Of a DNA stretch of 64,000 nt, positions 21,259 to 33,994 are shown piece by piece (position 1 is the first letter of the stretch; the number at the start of each line of letters is the position of its first letter). A program made the translations under genes and the position numbers. The stretch lies in contig JAKFAO010000002.1 in NCBI GenBank assembly GCA_021527695.1, positions 868,501 through 932,500 on the forward strand, written 5' to 3'. The notes below the pieces were generated by a model. It was not told the origin of the DNA and did no database searches. It saw only the letters and a list, made by a program, of their open reading frames with translations. The DNA is from Naematelia aurantialba (Eukaryota; Basidiomycota; Tremellomycetes; Tremellales; Naemateliaceae).

Positions 21259-23435
21259 CTAGGCGCCGTACAGGTATTCAAAGAAGCTGGGCTTGTCCGG
21301 GAGCTTGCTGACCCCGTCGAATCTCTGCGCATCGCTATGCACAGCTCGCGGTGGGCGTGGCAGCCTCTGCTCAGCGTACACCACGCTAGTCCACCCGCTT
21401 TCGCCCTCAAGGCCTGGCTGGGGCAACGTCAGGCTGTCTCCCAGACCGCCATAGTCTGATCCTTCGGGGTCGCTCTCGCTGGCATACATGGACGAACTGT
21501 TCGAGATGGCCCGCTCGAGCGGGGCGAGATGCAGTCCGTCCAGACGATACACGAGCTCCGACGCCAGGGGCGTCGTCAATGATGGCGGTGATGTAGACGA
21601 TGCGCCGCGGATAGCGCGCATTCCGGGTTCCAGCGAGTATCCGACAACGAACCCGTTCTCGAACTCAGTCTCAGTCTCAGTCTCCGTATCCGTCTCGCTA
21701 CTCGGATCACTGTCGTGCTTGCCCGAGTCGTCGATGTCGGTATGGACAGGAGTCTCGGCCGAAGACTGGCCAGACACGTCGGATGTCTCGGGGGTGAGCA
21801 GGGCGTGGGAGGGGACCACGTTTGGCCGCGAGAGAGAAGGGAGGACCATGTGGGTCAGGCGGACGTTCTGCGCATCGGCGGTGATGTGGTCTTCACCTGT
21901 TGGCATCAGCGCCTGGCTCGAGAGCTCGAGAATTACGAGGGGGATCGTGAAGCAACCTCACTCCACGAAACAAGCTCGTAATACCTCGCGACGAGATGCA
22001 CAACGAGACGGTCAAACGAATCGGCCACAGCCCATGTGAGATGGGCAGGCGATCGACTGAGCTCCAGCAATGAAGCTCTCGGACCGCGGGGGAGGGGTGG
22101 TAACGTCGTCTGGATCTGGTGTAGCGCTGGCATGCGGCGGCTTGAACAGATCTCTGGCAGGGCAGGATCTGTCGCGGCATTGTCGCTCCTCGGATTCAGC
22201 GCTGATCCCGATCCCGATCCGGTTGTCGTCGCTGGTGGCTCGTCCAGTGTGGCAAGGGTAGGATCCACAACCGTCCATTCGCCGTCATCCCCGACAAGCC
22301 ACCCCTTCCCTCCAAGCCATGCCCTGATCTGCTCCTCCACCGATGCCACCAGCATCTCGGCTCTCCGTCCGCGTTTTCTCAGCAGCGCCCTTGTACCTTT
22401 AAGGGAGGTGCTGAATGTTCCAGAGACGGACGAAGCTGACGATGGGTCTCGGACGGGTATCTCTACTGGTGGGATCGGTGTGGAGCGCGAGAGCGCCGTA
22501 GGGGGGAATGTGGATCGCAGAGGGCGGGGATGGAAGGGCACGGAAGGGGTATAGTCGTTTCGACTGGGTGGAACAATGTGTGGGTTCGAGGTGAATGCGG
22601 CTGCGGGGGTGAGTTGGGTCGTGTGTGTTGGGGAGTTCAGACGGTGCTGAGGGAGTGCGGTGTGGTATGTATCCACGCAGGTAAGGGAGATCATCTCTCT
22701 TTGTACCTCGCCAGAGAGCAGAGCTGCAGAGCACAGGACAGCATAAAGCACAGGCCAGAGAGAGGATAGGGCACAGGGCACAGAGCAGAAGACGATCACA
22801 GAGGATAGAGGACACAGTGCGACTACGCACCATTCTCCCGCCTCCTCACGACCTTCTTCCCGATCCCCCTGACCCTCGGCCCACCCGCATCAGTCCGCCC
22901 ATCCCGCTCACGCCTCGCCGCTGCCCTCTCTCGCTGCTGGGCATTGTGCGCTTCCACCTGCCGTATATACGGATTTACGGGATTCTGCAGGATCGCAGGA
23001 AGGTGTAGTCTGCACTCAGCGTCTGTGAGCTGCCAATGAATTGGGTAGACGAGTGGACGGGCAGACTGACGGTACGGGCCCTGCATCGGACATCTTGTGC
23101 TCTCTCCTCGCTCTATTGCTGTTTCCCTCTCACTCTGCGATGCTCTATCTTTCTCTCAGTCCACCTTTCTCTTTCGTTCAGACCTGCTTGGGTGCAGCGT
23201 GTCTTCCTAGTGGCTCTCGAGGCAGGCCTTGCCAGAGGTATAGCAGAATGTTGAGCGTCGAGAGACGACGGCGAGTAGTATAGATATCGTCGCTGCTGCA
23301 CTCGAACGATCAGCTCCAGCGGAACTGCCACGTGCTGCTGACGGAATCAAATTCCAAGGGGGTTTCAGCGGCTCGAGCGTGTTGTCTTCTACATCTACTT
23401 TGATACTTTCTACATTGCTCACTTGGGACGGCCAT
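21259..23435 (-). CDS. Probable R3H-domain protein (R3H-associated N-terminal family)
   Basis: Multi-exon protein whose parts match the order of the fungal R3H-associated family: a basic segment (near 23200-23130, LNERERWTERKIEH), a YPIHW motif with RLHLPAILQ (about 23050), a central LLRKRGRRAEMLVASVEEQI helix (about 22360), and an R3H-like segment SFDRLVVHLVARYYELVSWS (about 22020-21960). R3H domains bind single-stranded nucleic acid. An acidic Ser/Thr-Glu-rich tail ends in YLYGA and TAG at 21259. The conserved R3H arginine and histidine are not clearly placed. The 5' end is unresolved: the best start seen is an ATG at 23435 followed four codons on by a GTGAGC donor, but exon 2 cannot be fixed by eye. 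A large intron with GA/CA-rich sequence lies about 22840-22600. Function beyond the family is unknown. Confidence 0.5.
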
Positions 23436-23695
23436 CACAGACAGCGTATACGTCTAGCAGCTGCCTAGGCTTGCCTTCGTGTGCCTACGACATCGAGACA
23501 GGAAGCCGTGCCACCCATCCCATCTCTTTGCCTCGTCGCGCTCAGCTGCACTCAGCCCCCGCGTCCGCCAATTCGTTTTGATCGTGTGATTCCACGGCTC
23601 AGACCTCCGACTGGGACTCGCGACGAGCGACGCACGACACGAGCTACGAACTTCGATTACTCCTTTCTCTGGCGGTAAGGCGGTAAGGCGATACG
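23436..23695. promoter_or_regulatory. Divergent promoter R3H gene / ARF6
   Basis: About 260 bp between the presumed leftward start and the ARF6 ATG. A tandem GGCGGTAA GGCGGTAA GGCG motif sits at about 23670-23690, a few bases upstream of the ARF6 ATG. Confidence 0.5.
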
Positions 23696-25433
<1,738 letters not shown>

Positions 25434-27088
25434 CAGCGCCGCCGCTAGTCTTTACCCCCAACCTCCGACTACCCCCTATCGGCCTGAAACCTAACCTCCG
25501 CACCTACTCACCCCCCAATTGTCGACCTACCGACCACGACCGCAAGCACCGCCCCCATCCCAAGTAATCGATCCCTCCCATCTTTCGGCCAGTCTCACCC
25601 GACTCGGCGATATACCAAACCTACCCATAAAACTTTTGGTCTGCTCGCCACCATCCTTGCATAGCGATACCCCTTGCGCCTTTACCCCTGCCTTGCTCTA
25701 CCAGCTCCGTCCTACCTGGCCATCGTACCTACAAGCACCCCCACCTCCAGGCCCCTATAGGCACTCGGCGCCACGGATCTACATGTTCCTGGGATGCCTC
25801 TACTAAGCCCTGGCCCGTGCCAAGGGTACGCCATTGCCTACTGCTTGCTGGGTAGCCATAGCCTAGTTCACCGCATATACCCAGGCCGATACTCTGTCCA
25901 TACGTGATGCCTGCATAGCGAGTCGTGTTCGATACCCTGATACCGATACCTGTTTTGCTTTGGGAAATGGCATGCAATTTTGATGCCTATGTCTGGCGGG
26001 GTATCCTGTGGGTATGAGAAGAGCAGCAGAGAACATGGCAGCTGTACTGCTAGTGTCTAGACTACATCAGAGTGAGTCATGCGAGTGGTGCATGATGGTG
26101 AATACATGAGATTGGTGCATGATGGTGAGTACATGAGCGTGGTGCATGATGGTGAATACATGCGAGTTGCTGCTCCAGATGGCACGGTAGCTGTACGTGC
26201 AAGTGACTCTTGGAAGCAGAGGCTTGCAAGAGAACGACGTTCGCGTAGACTGACGTGCGACGGTGTTCGTCGTCACCCCTCAAGCATAAGTTCATAATAT
26301 CTTTGAGACGCTGAGGGACACCGAGAGATGCTGAGGGGCTGGACGCGGCAGTGACTGCCTAGAGACATGCTGAAGACCCGCCCCACCACGCCGATCCCGG
26401 GTGATCGCTCGGCTGATCGTCACAGAGGGAGATCCTGCCCAAGCAGTAGCATCGCAGGCTGTAAGGGTAAGAACATGGACACACTAGGGAAGAATAGAGG
26501 GAGAAGGGGAGAGAGAGAAGGAAGAAGGAAGCAAGGAGAAGGGAGGAGGGGAGAAGGAGGGGGCGAAGCAAGAAGACGAGCAGGCAGAACGGACCACGTA
26601 AATGCCACGTGGGTCGACGTCATCGCGGGTAACCGCAAGGCTGGATGGAGCCAAGATTTAATTCAGGGTCCCCACTCGAGAAACTCCCATACCAGGTAAA
26701 ATCCAGATTTCGGGGGTTATGATGCAACTGGTCTAGGAAAGCTCTGTTGCGAGGAAGGAAAGAAGGAAAGAATACAAGGGACCCTCTAACGGTCTCGACC
26801 CCCCCCATTTCCCAACTCCTATCTTGTCATTATCCAACTCGGCTTTGTACATCTGTGCATTCCACGTATAATCTCGCTGCTGCATCGCCAACGTCGTGCA
26901 AGGCAAAGAGCAGGTCAAGACCCAAAGCAGAGCCGCGAGACGATACCGGAGACCCCAGATTTCGACCAGCCACATCGATTTTAGCCAAGAAGGCAGACCT
27001 TTTTTCTTCTCTTCCTCGGGACACACTGTTCTTTTTGTCTCGCCCGTCTGTGTCTACTCGCCATCGACTACAGAAAGCATAGACAAGC
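25434..27088. other. Long spacer ARF6 to SUR7/PalI gene
   Basis: 1.65 kb without a supported gene. It should hold the ARF6 3' UTR and the promoter and leader of the next gene. It contains a 27-bp repeat (26081-26161) and a purine-rich GGAGAAGG tract (about 26490-26580). The last 90 bases before the ATG are T/C-rich with TCTTC runs. Short ORFs here show no protein-like character. Confidence 0.5.
26081..26161. repeat. 27-bp tandem repeat, three copies
   Basis: Three 27-bp units sharing GTGCATGATGGTGA(A/G)TACAT, differing at two to four positions, in the spacer downstream of ARF6. Confidence 0.9.
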
Positions 27089-27972
27089 ATGGTCTCTCCA
27101 GCATTCCCAGGACTCTTCTTCTCGGCCGCAGCAGCCATCTTGCTCCTCTTGTACGTTCCACTCTATCGTGTACACCCCGTTTGCCTCGTCACCTGCGGAT
27201 GCCGTGCTGATCACACAGCGCATCGATCTCACCCCCAGCGTGGGAACGCGTCAACTTTTTGAAAGCCGTGGTCGGTACCTCGGAGACGGTGTTTGGCGTG
27301 TTTGGCGAGTGTATCAAGGGCGGATCATGCTCGGCCAAGTCGGTCGGGTACGACCTGACCCTGAACGGTGCATCGTGAGTCGCCTCGCCTCCTGGATTCC
27401 TTCCCTCCTCTTGCGCCTCCTCACTGTAGCTCCGGAAAGGAAGAGTCGCAATGTTGACGAACTCCAGGTCAACAGACATCAACCCGACCGTCCTGCACAA
27501 CCTGACCTACACGCTGATCCTGCACCCGATCGCGGGCTTTGTCGCTCTCCTGGCGTTCTTCTTTGGCCTGCTCGGCATCACATGCGCCTCGCGCACCGCC
27601 ACCGTGTTCATGGGTCTCGCGGCGTTCTTCGCTTCCGTGCTCACGCTCGTCGTGTTTGTCATTGACATGGTGCTCTGGAACCTTATCAAGAAGCGTATCG
27701 AAGATGCTGGCTACACTGCTACGCTCGTGAGTGGACGTCCCGCTAGTAGCCCCCTTCCTGAACAGATTCGTGATCCGCTACACCCGTTCTCTCTGCTGAC
27801 AATCCAGGGCAACGCCAACTGGTTCACCGTCGCAGCGCTTGGCTCGCTCCTCCTTGCCACCTGCACCTCGTGCTGTGGAGCCTTTGGCCGCTTTGCAACC
27901 GGCCGGGCAGCCGGCGAGAAGGTGTGTCTAATCCGCAGGGTCTCGAGGTGTGGCTGATGAAAACAGTACTAA
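27089..27972 (+). CDS. SUR7/PalI-family membrane protein
   Basis: Small four-helix membrane protein of the SUR7/PalI(Rim9) family. Members sit in the plasma membrane and serve in eisosomes or as ambient-pH sensing helpers. The start at 27089 gives an N-terminal hydrophobic helix (AAAAILLLF) followed by an extracellular loop with GECIKGGSCSAKSVGYDL, which carries the paired cysteines and the family tyrosine-leucine signature. Three more helices follow: AGFVALLAFFFGLLGI, FMGLAAFFASVLTLVVFVID and VAALGSLLLATCTSCCGAFG. Introns: about 27150-27220, about 27373-27469, about 27727-27808 and about 27922-27966. The last puts only Tyr-stop (TACTAA, 27967-27972) on the final exon. The tail is very short, unlike the long tails of many PalI proteins, so a Sur7-like or short Rim9-like role is equally possible. 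Confidence 0.8.
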
Positions 27973-28808
27973 ATCGCACCTCGCAAACCGAAACCCCGCA
28001 TCCCAATTCTCTCATCTATTGTGCCAGCTATGGACATTCGGCTCGTTGACCAAGTCCATAATCTGGTTTGTCATGACTCCTGGGGCGTTATAATCTAGCT
28101 CTTCGTATAATACGCTTTGGAGAGAGGGTGCAGAGCAAAGCGGTTATACTGTATCTCTACATGTGGGATGTAAACAGTGTCAAAAAGTTGCGTGCAGTTA
28201 CAGAGCGTCGGTCTGCGGTGCATCAGTGCGGTGTACCAATCTCGGCACCACTGCGGTGTCCAATGCAGGGCATCCATCTGCAAGATGTACTGAGAGCGTT
28301 GACGTTTGAACAGCAAGCACGAAGAGCCGTCGGTATGCAGACGGCGAGAAGCGCCTCCACTTTCGACCTCGGCCACGCCCTTGAGGATTCCTTTGCCCGC
28401 TCGAATATTCGTTCTTGACTCTCGACTCTTTGGCTCTTTGGCTCTGTTTCGCATTGCATTAGCATTGGAGAGACAACTCCCTCTCGAGGCTGGACGGCTA
28501 CACTGGTTCAAGACCGACGAGCTTTGATCTGTCGCGGGACGGACCGTTCCGTGCGCCAACGCCGATTCGTGAAACGCTACAGCGACTTTTGACCTCCTTT
28601 CCTCGTCTACTCCTTCCTTCTCTCCTTCTCTCCTTCTCTCTTCTCTCCTTCTCTCCTTCCCTTCCTTCTCTTCCTTCCCTTCCTTCCCGAGTCTCTCCTC
28701 CCTCGTTCTTCCTCGTCTTCTTCGTCTCTTCCCTCCGTCAGTCCCTCCGTGTCGCCCCTCTCTCTTTGTTCAGTCTGAACCATCCAGTTACATAAGACGC
28801 CCCCCACG
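27973..28808. promoter_or_regulatory. EDC4 upstream region with long pyrimidine tract
   Basis: 836-bp spacer between two rightward genes. From about 28590 to 28760 the plus strand is almost pure pyrimidine (CTTCTCTCCTTCC-type runs), ending about 50 bp before the EDC4 ATG; CT-rich tracts are a common promoter/leader element of basidiomycete genes. No ORF supported. Confidence 0.6.
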
Positions 28809-31800
28809 ATGGACACCCCGAACCGCCTGTTGGCGATGCTCAACTCTGCGACATCGCCATTCACCTCGGCCTCGCACGGCCAAACGCCTGTGGCCTCTCA
28901 CACTTCTTCTGCCTCTCCCTCGACTCTGACCTCCAGCGCACCGGGAACACCAGAGCTACAGGGACACGGACACGGAGCACCCAGTGCGACAGGTGCGACA
29001 AGTGCGACAGGGACACCGGGACCACAGCGACCAGGGGCAACGGGACCAGGGTCTATGGGCTCTGGCGCCAGTGACGGTGACGGTGCACCGCACGCCCACG
29101 CGTCTCGTCGCGGCTCGCCGAGGGAGCCGTCGGCTGCCCCGCCGTCGTCGTTACAGGCCGTGTCGATACAGGATTTATTCAGGAACATCACTTCCCCTCC
29201 GCCGCTGTCCACAGCCGACGTCCCTAGTGTTACCGCCCCAGCGTCCACTGCCGCTTTCTCCACCGCAGCCGCGACCCCTCATATTGCCACCTCTGCTGGT
29301 GCTGGTGCTGGTGGTGCTGGTGCTGGTGGTGCTGGTGGCGCCGCCGCAACCGTGCAGTACCAGCAAGACCGGCTGCTGGGGATGTTGAATGCCGGCGCCA
29401 CGACGCCCGGCGAGAATGGCTTGGCGGGCAGCGGGGCTGGTACCCCGCTAGCTGGCGACGGGCACCGGGCTAATTTGCTGGGCATGTTCAAGGAGGCGTG
29501 AGTCTTTGTTACTACTGCACTGCTAGCGCAACCGCCATTGCATCGGCCGCATCCTCCCTCGTCGTTCTTCTCCACTTGCTCTCCTGCTTCTCCTTCTCTT
29601 TCCCTCATCCTCATCCTTCTATCCTGCTGCTTCTGACCTTACTGCTCGTCTCATCCCCCCCCCCCCATCTCTCGTCAAATCGCTCCCGCTATCGCCATCC
29701 CACCGTCCCCGAGACCGCTAACCCACCACCAGTCGAACCCAACCCCAGCCGGAAGTGAGAGAACCAGTCATCACGCATCCGACGGCTCCGGCGCAGGAAC
29801 TTCCCGCCACCACATCCGCAACCTCTCCGCAACCTGCAACTTCACACAAAGCAAATCTTCTCGACATGTTCCGAAATTTGTGAGCTTACTCTCGACTCCC
29901 AGGCCCGGGACTGACGCCGAATCAGACCTTCCATGTCGGCAACTCAATCCACAACAACGTCCAGCACTGCTATGCCGCTCGTCTCGCCTCCTGCGCCACC
30001 TGCTGCAGGTGCGAGCCAAGCGCACGGAGCCAACCTGTTGGACATGTTCAACTCCTCCAGGTATGTCAGAATTCACGGTCAACCGTTCTCGTGGCCTGAC
30101 GGTATAGTCCAACAATGCCTCATGCCCCAAGAGAGCCCGTCATTGAACACCGCCACTCTCCCGTCGACCAAAGTGTCCCGCCTCCAGCAGCACCGTCACC
30201 AGCCGGACCTGTGCAAAAGTCCATGTTCGACTTTGTTTCGCCTTTCGATGCTTTCGATTCTCCAAAATCCAAGCAAGCTCATGCTCCACCCGCGCGATCA
30301 ACCAAGCAGGAGGCTGGAATAAAACCGAATGCAAGCGCCAACCGCTCGAATGCCACCACGTTCAGCACTCCGACCCCTGCTGCCATCGATAGGACTGCCA
30401 AGTCCACTGCAGGAGACCAATCAAGTCGAGCTAGCCCAGCGCCAGCGAGCGAACAAAAAAGTCGTCGCGGTTCGGTGTCCAGCGCGATAGCGGCGTCGAG
30501 TGGATCCGGGACGAAGCGTGAGCTGGTGCTGCCGTACCTGGCGAAGGACGTTATCAAGAAGGGTGCACAAGGAACAGGGTCAGCTGAATTTCTTCCTTCG
30601 CCGAGCTACACTGAGAACCGCAGGCCAAAAACGCTATCTCAACACACAAAGATTGACGTGTCCAAGCCCAATCTTGAGAGCCTGATTAACAAGCCTGGCG
30701 TGCTTCAAATAATGCCCATCACGATCATGAAATCCGAAGAGCCTGCGTACCGCAAGGGTCGCTCGGTCGGAGTCACGCCAGGTTGGTTTGCGTACACCAT
30801 GACGAAAGGTGCGCTGCCAACATGCTTCTGTTTAGGCCATCACTCATCACATCAGGCCGCGTGCGACTCATCGACTGGGCATCGGGGGCAAAGCTGATTC
30901 TTCACCTGCCCCCTTCCGCTAGCCAAGGCTACGCTGTCGACCTCGCCGTCATTTCAACCCGCGTCGCCGTCGTGGGAGCTGACGGATCGGTCATTGTCTT
31001 CGAAGTTCCCGCTGGCTGGGACAGGGATGAACCAGACTCGAAGGTAATCTTGCACGTATCACCCGCCCGAGCGTCTACTCCTGATGGCTTGGGTCGCTTG
31101 GAAAAGGTTGAATGGGTCAGAAAGGACAATGCAGACTGGCTGGCTGTTGGTGGAACCGACGGGGTCATCCTGTGTCAACCTGAGGCTGTTGGTCGCGACG
31201 GGCAGGCTACTATGGAACAGGTGGTGGAGAAGCGCAAAGTGCTGAGGACAGAAGGGGTGAGTGCAGTCTCCCACGCGGACTCCCAACTTTGGTGTTTCTT
31301 CGGTACTGACACACCTCAGTCAGTCGTGTCATTCAGCCTAAACCAGTCTCAACAAGCTATTGCCCTCTTGTCCTCAACCTCCTATCTCAGCCTATTCAAT
31401 GTCGCAAACTCAAGCCGAGTCTGGCATCGGCAATTGCCGACCTCGTCTGCAGAGTCTGAGCCAACGTCGATTCAATTCTGCGAATCCAATCTACTCATTG
31501 GACGGAACAACGACACTCTGTTTGACCTTGTGCAGATTACGCTTGACGTAGCCGTTCTTTCAACGATCCAGTTCGTCACTCCCGTGTCTTCGGAGCCAGC
31601 GTACAACTTTGCACACGCAGTCTATGATTCCAATCGGACTTTGCTGTGGATTGCATCGTTTGCTCGAGGCAGTCTATACGCTTTCCGATACGCCCTCAAA
31701 GGACAGCCTCCGATCCGCGACGTCAACAAGGACAATTTGCAGGTAGTTGCATTCGACAAGGTTGCCGAGTTCCCGCTTGAATCGATACTGAGTTTCCAGC

Positions 31801-33545
31801 TTACCGCCAAAACCGGAAGCGAGGACGTAGCAGTGTTCTTTGGTCATCCGAAGGGGTTTAGTCAAGCCAATATCGATAAGCAGGTCTGCGATAAACTGAT
31901 GGTGCCAGCGGAGACTCCGGCTGAGGAGAAGAAAGCTGCCGCCACTCCAGTCCAAGCAGTCAACGGCGGGCCGAAAGAGGGCTCGACTAAGAAGGTAGCA
32001 AGGACTGAGACGCCAGGGCCCTCGAAGGGATCGAAACAGTCGTCACCCGCCGTCGTCAAAGCGCAGCTACCGTCACCGCAGACTAGCGCCGAAGCCTCAC
32101 AGCCAGCAGTCGTGCAAGCTGGAGGTGAAGCTCTGTCGACGTCGAAAACGGGTGCCACGGCGAATGAGCCGGCTTCCTCGGTCTCTGCTGAGGAACTGCA
32201 GCGCGCTTTGAAGCAGGTTGGTGAAGCGTGCTGGACTGCGATCGCCGAAGCTGACCTATGTTTAGACGGAAGATCGCCTGATCAGCCGTCACAAGCAACA
32301 ACTCGACAACGCGCTGCAACCTATAACATCCCGACTGGACCACATCACATCGCCAGACTTCATGAACGGTTTATCTTCAAAGGTGGAAAAATCCATCAAA
32401 GTCAATCTCACTAGCGCGATCCAGCAGTCTATCAAAACGACTGTTCTCCCCGCCGTGACGCAGACAGTACAGACAGAAGTCCGGACTGTCACCGCTGGCC
32501 AGATCCCAGCCGCCATTCATGACGCTCTGAGCAGCGTCCCGAAGGATTTGGAGAAGGCTCTTACGCCTGTAGTACAGAGATCGATTGCTGGTCTTGTACA
32601 AGAGGCGCTGGATAGGCAGCTGGGTGCCGCTATCGCCCTGGAAGTAGGACAAGCAAAGGAGCAGATTGTTGCGGAGTTGAGAACGGAATTTATCCAGTCA
32701 GTCCTCGTTGGCACCGAAAGTTCGTTGTTAATCGGCATCTCAGGCTGCAGAAGAACCTCTCGTCAACCCAGGCCGAGCCGGCAATTTCCAACGACCAAAT
32801 CGCTCAATCGATTTCTGCGTTGCAGAGCCAGGTAACGGCGTTGGCCGCGCAGCTGGCCAGGACCTCTGCGACCCCTCTCGCAAGGCAAGCGTCACCACAT
32901 CCGCCTGTCGGTCCCAGCCAACAGATACCCGCGCCTCCGCCACCCGCTCCTCAGTCTACGGTGCCGATGCCTCACGACCAACAGCTGGAAGACCTCTTCA
33001 CTAGTACGCTGGGCCTGGGGGCGCTGGGACCACTCGTGGCTCTCGTTAATGATCATTGGGCCATGACGGACTACATATTCCCCCTGGGTGGCGACAGGCC
33101 AAAGGTGTCTCAAGCCATCATCCTGACGCTCCTGCATCGGGTGAGCTAGCATGCCCTCTGGTGAGAAAGAGCTCATAAGTCGTAGATCTCACTGGTTCTC
33201 GCAGAGATAGCGCCTGGTGACCCCGCATTCGCTAGGTTGCTGGAATGGGATCGCCGTTGTGCGATTCTTGTCAATCCTCGAGTAAGTCCAATGTGGATGG
33301 TCTAGATGGGCTCGTACCTACGGAAGCGTCGCATCGCCATGAGATGGAGGCTGTGAGATTCGACAACTGACTCGCCGTAGGACACCAACATTGTTGCATA
33401 CTTTGTGCGGGTGAGCGCCATCGTACAGACGACGCTGGAAGGCGCGCTTCGCAGCTTGTCGCAGAGGTACGCTGCGGATCCCATGAGCCCCAGCGCGCAG
33501 AATGGCGTGAGGCAGGTCTTGGGGATCGTCGCTGCCAAGGCGTAG
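28809..33545 (+). CDS. EDC4: Enhancer of mRNA decapping 4 (Edc4/Ge-1/Pdc1-like)
   Basis: P-body scaffold that links Dcp2 decapping to its activators. Exons 1-3 (28809-29498, 29733-29879, 29926-30060) encode a disordered Ser/Pro/Ala-rich N-terminus with repeated leucine motifs: RLLAML, SIQDLF, RLLGML, NLLGMF, NLLDMF, NLLDMF. Exon 4 (from 30108) has MFDFVSPFDAF, an FDF-like motif, and then a WD40-type propeller (GRVRLIDWASGAKLIL, then VAVVGADGSVIVFEVP) running to about 31850. A Pro/Ser linker leads to the Edc4 C-terminal helical region (RLDHITSPDFMNGLSSKVEK, then AIHDALSSVPKDLEKAL, then LEDLFTSTLGLGALGPLVAL), ending GIVAAKA and TAG at 33543. Several short introns include one of 63 nt at 31257-31319. 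WD40 plus the C-terminal domain define the family; in fission yeast Pdc1 and Dcp2, similar helical leucine-rich motifs dock on Edc3. Confidence 0.88.
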
Positions 33546-33994
33546 GGGCAGTGAGACGCGGTGAGGGTATCGTGGTAAAGGTATAGGGAGGGGGGATGAG
33601 AGGGAGAGAAAGAAACAGGGAGGGTGAGCAAGTCTGTTGGAGAGGACAGTGAAAGAAATTGGGGGGTGTTGTGGCTCCCGAGAGAAGCCTGATCAGATCA
33701 AGGAGCATGTGGATGAATATCCTCAATATCATGGATGACACTCGGTATCGCTACACACTACATACATCATGACTTTGTGCATACGCATCATGGATACGCC
33801 GCAAACATCATGAATTCGTCCTGGACGTCGAAGTGTAGTGCCGATCAGATTAACCACAACTCCAGAGCCTGGCTGATTTTCTGCAAAGTGAGTGACGAAC
33901 AGAGCTATCCTTCCTTCTCGTAATTACCGTTCTCGTCGTTCTCGTCGTTCTCGCCGTTCTCGCCGTTCTCGCCGTTCTCGTCGTCCTTGTCGTC
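33546..33994. other. Convergent spacer EDC4 / saccharopine-dehydrogenase-like gene
   Basis: 449 bp between converging stops. It ends in a 9-bp repeat of the type GTTCTCGTC / GTTCTCGCC, about six copies at 33930-33985, immediately beside the leftward stop codon. No ORF supported. Confidence 0.6.

Noticed and set aside
26480..26600. Purine-rich block as a possible transposon or RNA gene
   Set aside because: Simple GGAGAAGG low complexity without terminal repeats, target duplication or a foldable structure.
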